DNA of 64,000 nucleotides from positions 28,222 through 92,221 of the forward strand of contig JASANG010004041.1 of NCBI GenBank assembly GCA_030248215.1. Direction: 5' to 3'. The notes under the pieces are model-generated. The model was not told the origin of the DNA, did not search any database, and worked only from the letters and a program-made list of their open reading frames with translations. Each line of letters starts with the position of its first letter. Position 1 is the stretch's first letter. A program made the translations under genes and the position numbers. Shown here piece after piece: positions 60,383-64,000 of the stretch. Source of the DNA: Enoplolaimus lenunculus (lineage: Eukaryota; Nematoda; Enoplea; Enoplida; Thoracostomopsidae).

Positions 60383-60833
60383 CACAGATGAGTTTCTTAG
60401 TTTTTCCATCGTACCTACTAACACAAGATGTACATTAAGAGCTGTCTACCAAAATCTATTTCAGGATGAATTTCATTCCGTTTTCGTACTAAATTTTACT
60501 GGAAGCCGCATATACACAGTACTATATATGATTATTTTTGCATTTTATTTTTACCCTCTAGCTTCTGTTCTGTCCGAACATTTAATCGATTTTTTCCCTT
60601 TCTTTTGATTGAGTACAAACATATATACCTGGTGTAAATCGTCCCGCCACAGCTGTAGCGCCTGTGTGTGCTGCAAATTTGAGCACAGCACGTTGACCAT
60701 ACGGCCTGGCAGAAATAACAAAAACTTCGGCGGGATTTTCAATTGCAGCAATCGCTCGCGCAGCCAATAGTAGCTGAAGGACAAATAATATACGTATTAT
60801 TTTATGCACGCGAAACTAGCATGGTCAACAAAG

Positions 60834-61152
60834 CAGGGTGGACAAAGGTTCAGATTCGGATTCGGCAAAAACTTGTGGTTCGGATTCGGATGTGAAAAAG
60901 CCGAATCCAACAGTGTTCGGCATGTTTTTTTCAGTTTTAACAATAAGAATCTAGATATCTTGTTATATTAATAAGAAATTTTTGTTTCTGGTCACAAATC
61001 TCAAAACTGAGGTCGGGCACGAAATATACTAACGTTTAAAAGTTATGCAGCTGGCATTGCGTTGATATACTGAAACACATTATAGATATAATTGAAATTT
61101 GCAACATGCAGGATTCGGATTCGGTCAAATCCTAGATTCGGTGGCACCCTGC
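60834..61152. mobile_element. AATCCG-word MITE, right arm
   Basis: Mirror of 44690-45007, with ends CAGGGTGGACAAAGG and GGTGGCACCCTG and ATTCGGATTCGG words inside. Confidence 0.7.
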
Positions 61153-61923
61153 CACAAAATCTGAATTCGGCTTGGAAAATGCAATATAAGGCACCGGAAA
61201 TATTCGAACTGGAGAAATGAGATACCCTGTAGTGATATAATGGCGACTGGTGATTTTAAATGAATGAAACGTGAGAGAACATTCACAAGATCAATCCTTA
61301 ACTAAATCATAAGACATCCACCAATGTATGAGTTTCGCTTAACATAAACAAAGATAATCAAATATCTAAATTGAAACTCAACACACCTTGTCCCATGTCT
61401 TTTTCAAATTAATAATATGCACTCCATCTTGCTTCCTTTTCCAAATATACTGTTCCATTTGAAAATCGCCGTTCGTTGCGCCAATATGAGTCGTACACGC
61501 TAGAAATTTGACCAAGTCCTCTGGTTAATGCGAACGAGAATAATTTCTTTATCATCTTTATCATCTTTATCGTACACCATGACAGAACAAAGATAGCTAA
61601 CTGACTACAACAATATTAATTTTTCAAATATATTCCTCTAATCTAGAAATAAGTGGTGCTTCATTTAAACTCCGAACTAGAAATATAATATACATACGCA
61701 CGCTCTGCGATCAGCGACGCATATTACATACCGCCAGTCAACCCACTCTATGTCGTTAGATTCATCATTCCCGTGCGCGGTTATCATGTATTATGCAACA
61801 AAATATATAAAATAGATTTCATTATGACACTCGCGAAAATAAAACATTGAAGGTAGATTTTGTTTCTGTGGATTATGAAAATCTAAAATACAGCCGATAA
61901 TGTGAATATGTACCTATCTCCAA

Positions 61924-62183
61924 CTAGGGTTGTTTCTCCACGAATATTGTAAAAAAGAAAAATAAATCATTTTTTTCGGTGGCACGTATTTTTAATTTTC
62001 CGGTTCCGGTTCTGTTTCCGGTAATTTTTTCCCGATCTGTTTCCGGTAATGTTTTCCTGTTCCGGATAAATCGCCGCCAAACTGCATTTTTTACTTCATT
62101 TTTCACTTGACTACTGTCCACATTCCCTTCGAATTGGCTCGGGACAAATCCCACTGTCTCAAAACACCCTCAGTACAACCCTA
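61924..62183. mobile_element. MITE with AGGGTTGT ends and AACCGG words, right arm
   Basis: Mirror of 43658-43916, retaining CTAGGGTTGTTTC and CAGTACAACCCTAA ends. Confidence 0.6.
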
Positions 62184-64000
62184 ATTCAAAGCTATAGTGT
62201 TGTTTTTGGTCCCGGGTAAAGCGAATAGACTGTAAAATTTTTTAACACAGTGTATGTAGGTGGTGTCTCACCTTGAAATTCTGGGTTTTCACTTTTATTT
62301 TCTAAATCACCCCTCCCTCAGCTGTCCCTTTTTATGAAGCGCCCTGGGCTCCTATTTAGCACTCTTTTTCCTATTTCTGAGCTGTGACTCCGCTGGCCAA
62401 TATCCGAGTGCGACTCTTAAGTCGTGCCGGATATTTTCCTAAAAATTTATAAAAATCTATTCTAAAACTTAAAAATAATTACCTAGCTAGGGTTATTACG
62501 TGGTTTTTACGGTATTTTTAGTTATTGTTTTTTGTGTTGTTTTTGTGTGTTTTTGAGTATATCGGCGTCGTGCGTGTAAAATAATTCTAAAACAATATTC
62601 TAAACAAAATTCTATAAAAATTAATATAAAACTTACTAAAAATAACCCAAATCAATTCTAAGTTAAGAATTCCCCAGTTGGTTGAGTTTTATCAGTTGTG
62701 TTTTTGCCCTGGTTGGATTTTTGAGCATTAATGACGGAGATGTATTTTTGTTCAAAGTGCGACTTATTCCCGGAATATTGACTGTGAGTTTAGTTTCTCC
62801 TGCGTGTGTCTCCCTTGGATCAAATTGTTTTCCCCGGTATACGGTGAGTATTGTGTTAACGGTAAAACCGACTGGCTCGCGTGAGCAGTCGTGTTGGTAG
62901 TTATTTACGGCAAGCGGTACGCAGCAGTTTTAGGCTTAGGTGGAATTGAGGCCTTTCTTAGCAAGGCAATTACGCCTAAGCACTGCAGCGCGGACATTGC
63001 TTAATGGTGAAAGAAACGTGGTTTATTTCGAGGATTGAGCTATTTCCTTGCATTTAGAAGGCCATAGCAGTTATTTTAAAAGTTGTGCGCACAAGTTTCT
63101 AATTTTCGAAAGTATTGTTTTAGAGCTAAAAGTTAATTCTGTATTTTTATTACCAAATAATTCTGTGCCTGACAATTCGATGCTTTAAATTTTAAAATTT
63201 TATTCGTCATTTCGTATTTGCTATTTCACTTTTATATAAACTTTTTAACCCCGCGTGTTTCCCTGCGGAGAGATCGATCTTAATTGAAGTACTGATCCAT
63301 TAGCCGTTAGACCCCAAAATAGATTTGACGTGGTTACGAGCACGATAGATAGCTGCCCAGATCAAAAGAAAGAACGGAACCGACATAGAATTCCCCGAAA
63401 CACGAATCCCCGAAAAATACAAAACCGACAGCGTAGACGTTATAAATGTATATGACCCATAATTGCGTTTGTCCTTGAAAAAAATGAATTAATAGCTCCA
63501 TTCTATACAATTACGATCTTTTATAGTTGTTAAGACTTGAGTCCTTGCAGTTGTAATGTATCCTATCTGTTCTTTAAACATTGTGTATTAAACTTGGAAT
63601 AGGTATGGACATCGGTATATCTTCCAAATAATCGATATCGGCACCGGGAAAAAACTTTGGTATCGGCACATACCTAGCAAAGATAGTGCATTGTTTTATG
63701 ATTTACTTCAAATAAATTGTTGTGAATGACATTAGTCGCTTCGCATTGCATACTGCCCATTAATATTTTAAATACTGAGCTGTTAGAAATAGATGGAGAC
63801 AGAAATTCTTTCCTATCTTTAAAAAATTAGGATCATAAATTCCGGGTCCGGCTCCGGGTATTTATTTTTAAATGTTGGAACTCTATGGTTTAACATTCCT
63901 GTTAAATTCTTATAAACTTATTGTCTTTTCTGCAACTTCAATTATGTCAGTTACGTGTATTTTTACATATATCTCATATTGTGTTTTCAGGTACTAAAAC
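62184..64000. other. Outer right arm, no recognised gene
   Basis: Mirror of 41841-43657, including ATACCG words at about 63594-63676 and GGTCCGGCTCCGG near 63845-63857. The inverted repeat is still running at the window edge. Confidence 0.5.

Larger units (their letters stand above)
55182..61580 (-). pseudogene. RPSA: 40S ribosomal protein SA (uS2), right-arm copy
   Basis: Mirror of the left copy. Exon 1 (61580-61387) is one base shorter than in the left arm (extra A in AAAGAAATTATTC and two bases lost in GCATTAACCAG), so its frame shifts. Exon 2 (60773-60629) is intact. Exon 3 (57890-57652) has lost bases at its acceptor (CACTTAGCACATTT instead of CACTTTCAGGCACATTT) and two more near its end (GCTAGCACGAAGTTC), so it is broken. 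Exon 4 (from 55299) is better preserved than in the left arm: acceptor TTTTAG, then GQVSRKLSDGLPKFILDGK and EIMVDLYFYRDPEEQDKEE; after QAE it diverges and closes early. The C-terminal exon is not seen. Clearly a pseudogene as assembled. Confidence 0.85.
41841..64000. repeat. Giant inverted repeat, two arms of about 11 kb
   Basis: The left arm (41841 to about 52620) and the right arm (about 53005 to 64000) are reverse complements. Paired landmarks: GTTTTAGTACCTGAAAAC at 41841 with the last bases of the window; ATG at 44260 with 61580; exon boundary at 48256 with 57652; MITE at 50357-50648 with 55383-55587; AACCAGTGAT at 52201 with 53451. Coordinate sums stay between about 105660 and 106010, so the arms are collinear with small indels. 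The centre is unpaired for about 385 bases. The right arm continues beyond the window. Arms are similar but not identical. Confidence 0.95.

Noticed and set aside
41841-64000. Dismissing the palindrome as a plain fold-back sequencing artefact
   Set aside because: The arms differ by many indels and by a fully replaced MITE interior, which a fold-back of one molecule would not give. A haplotype join remains possible and is kept as an alternative.

Overview
The window is metazoan nuclear DNA, AT-rich and full of transposons, with GT-AG introns of 0.2 to 4 kb. It is probably from a nematode. The ribosomal protein SA fragments read [20 protein letters not shown] and carry an extra segment ending in DGKEIM before the DLYFYRDPEE block. 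I recall the same arrangement from Caenorhabditis RPS-0 and not from vertebrate RPSA. The long introns suggest a lineage outside the compact rhabditid genomes. Species cannot be fixed from sequence alone.

Layout. 1-4550: the 3' part of an LTR element with Gag zinc knuckles, a retropepsin and an LTR; no polymerase is seen. 4551-14700: no host gene recognised; tRNA-derived SINEs, word-repeat MITEs and a Helitron-like element. 14797-18225 (+): a two-exon K2P potassium channel with a very long polyQ-bearing intracellular loop. 18600-22500: SINEs, palindromic foldback elements and decayed repeats. 22607-31019: a broken Bel/Pao element with an accessory SGNH-hydrolase-like region after the integrase, sitting inside another repeat. 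33713-39790 (-): a seven-exon MATH-BTB gene of the SPOP family (365 codons), the clearest host gene together with the K2P channel. 40981-41554: a tandemly duplicated SINE. 41841-64000: one enormous inverted repeat centred near 52.8 kb, with arms of about 10.8 and 11.0 kb; the right arm runs to the window edge.

Each arm carries a tail-to-tail copy of the ribosomal protein SA gene without its C-terminal exon, plus the same MITEs and SINEs. The arms differ by substitutions and indels, and one MITE kept its ends but has a different interior in each arm. This argues against a simple fold-back assembly artefact, although an artefact joining two haplotypes is not excluded.

The most unusual recurrent signal is a swarm of short elements. 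Several have hAT-like ends (CAGGGTGCAACC...) and, in the two clearest cases, 8-bp or near-8-bp target duplications. Each is packed with its own short word: AACCGG, GATCCGG, GAGCCGG, AATCCG, ATTCCG, ATACCG, GAGACCG or TATCCGG. The words keep CCG and vary in the bases before it. Three copies of one backbone are associated with three different words. The two host genes have no evident functional link; they are islands in repeat-rich DNA.
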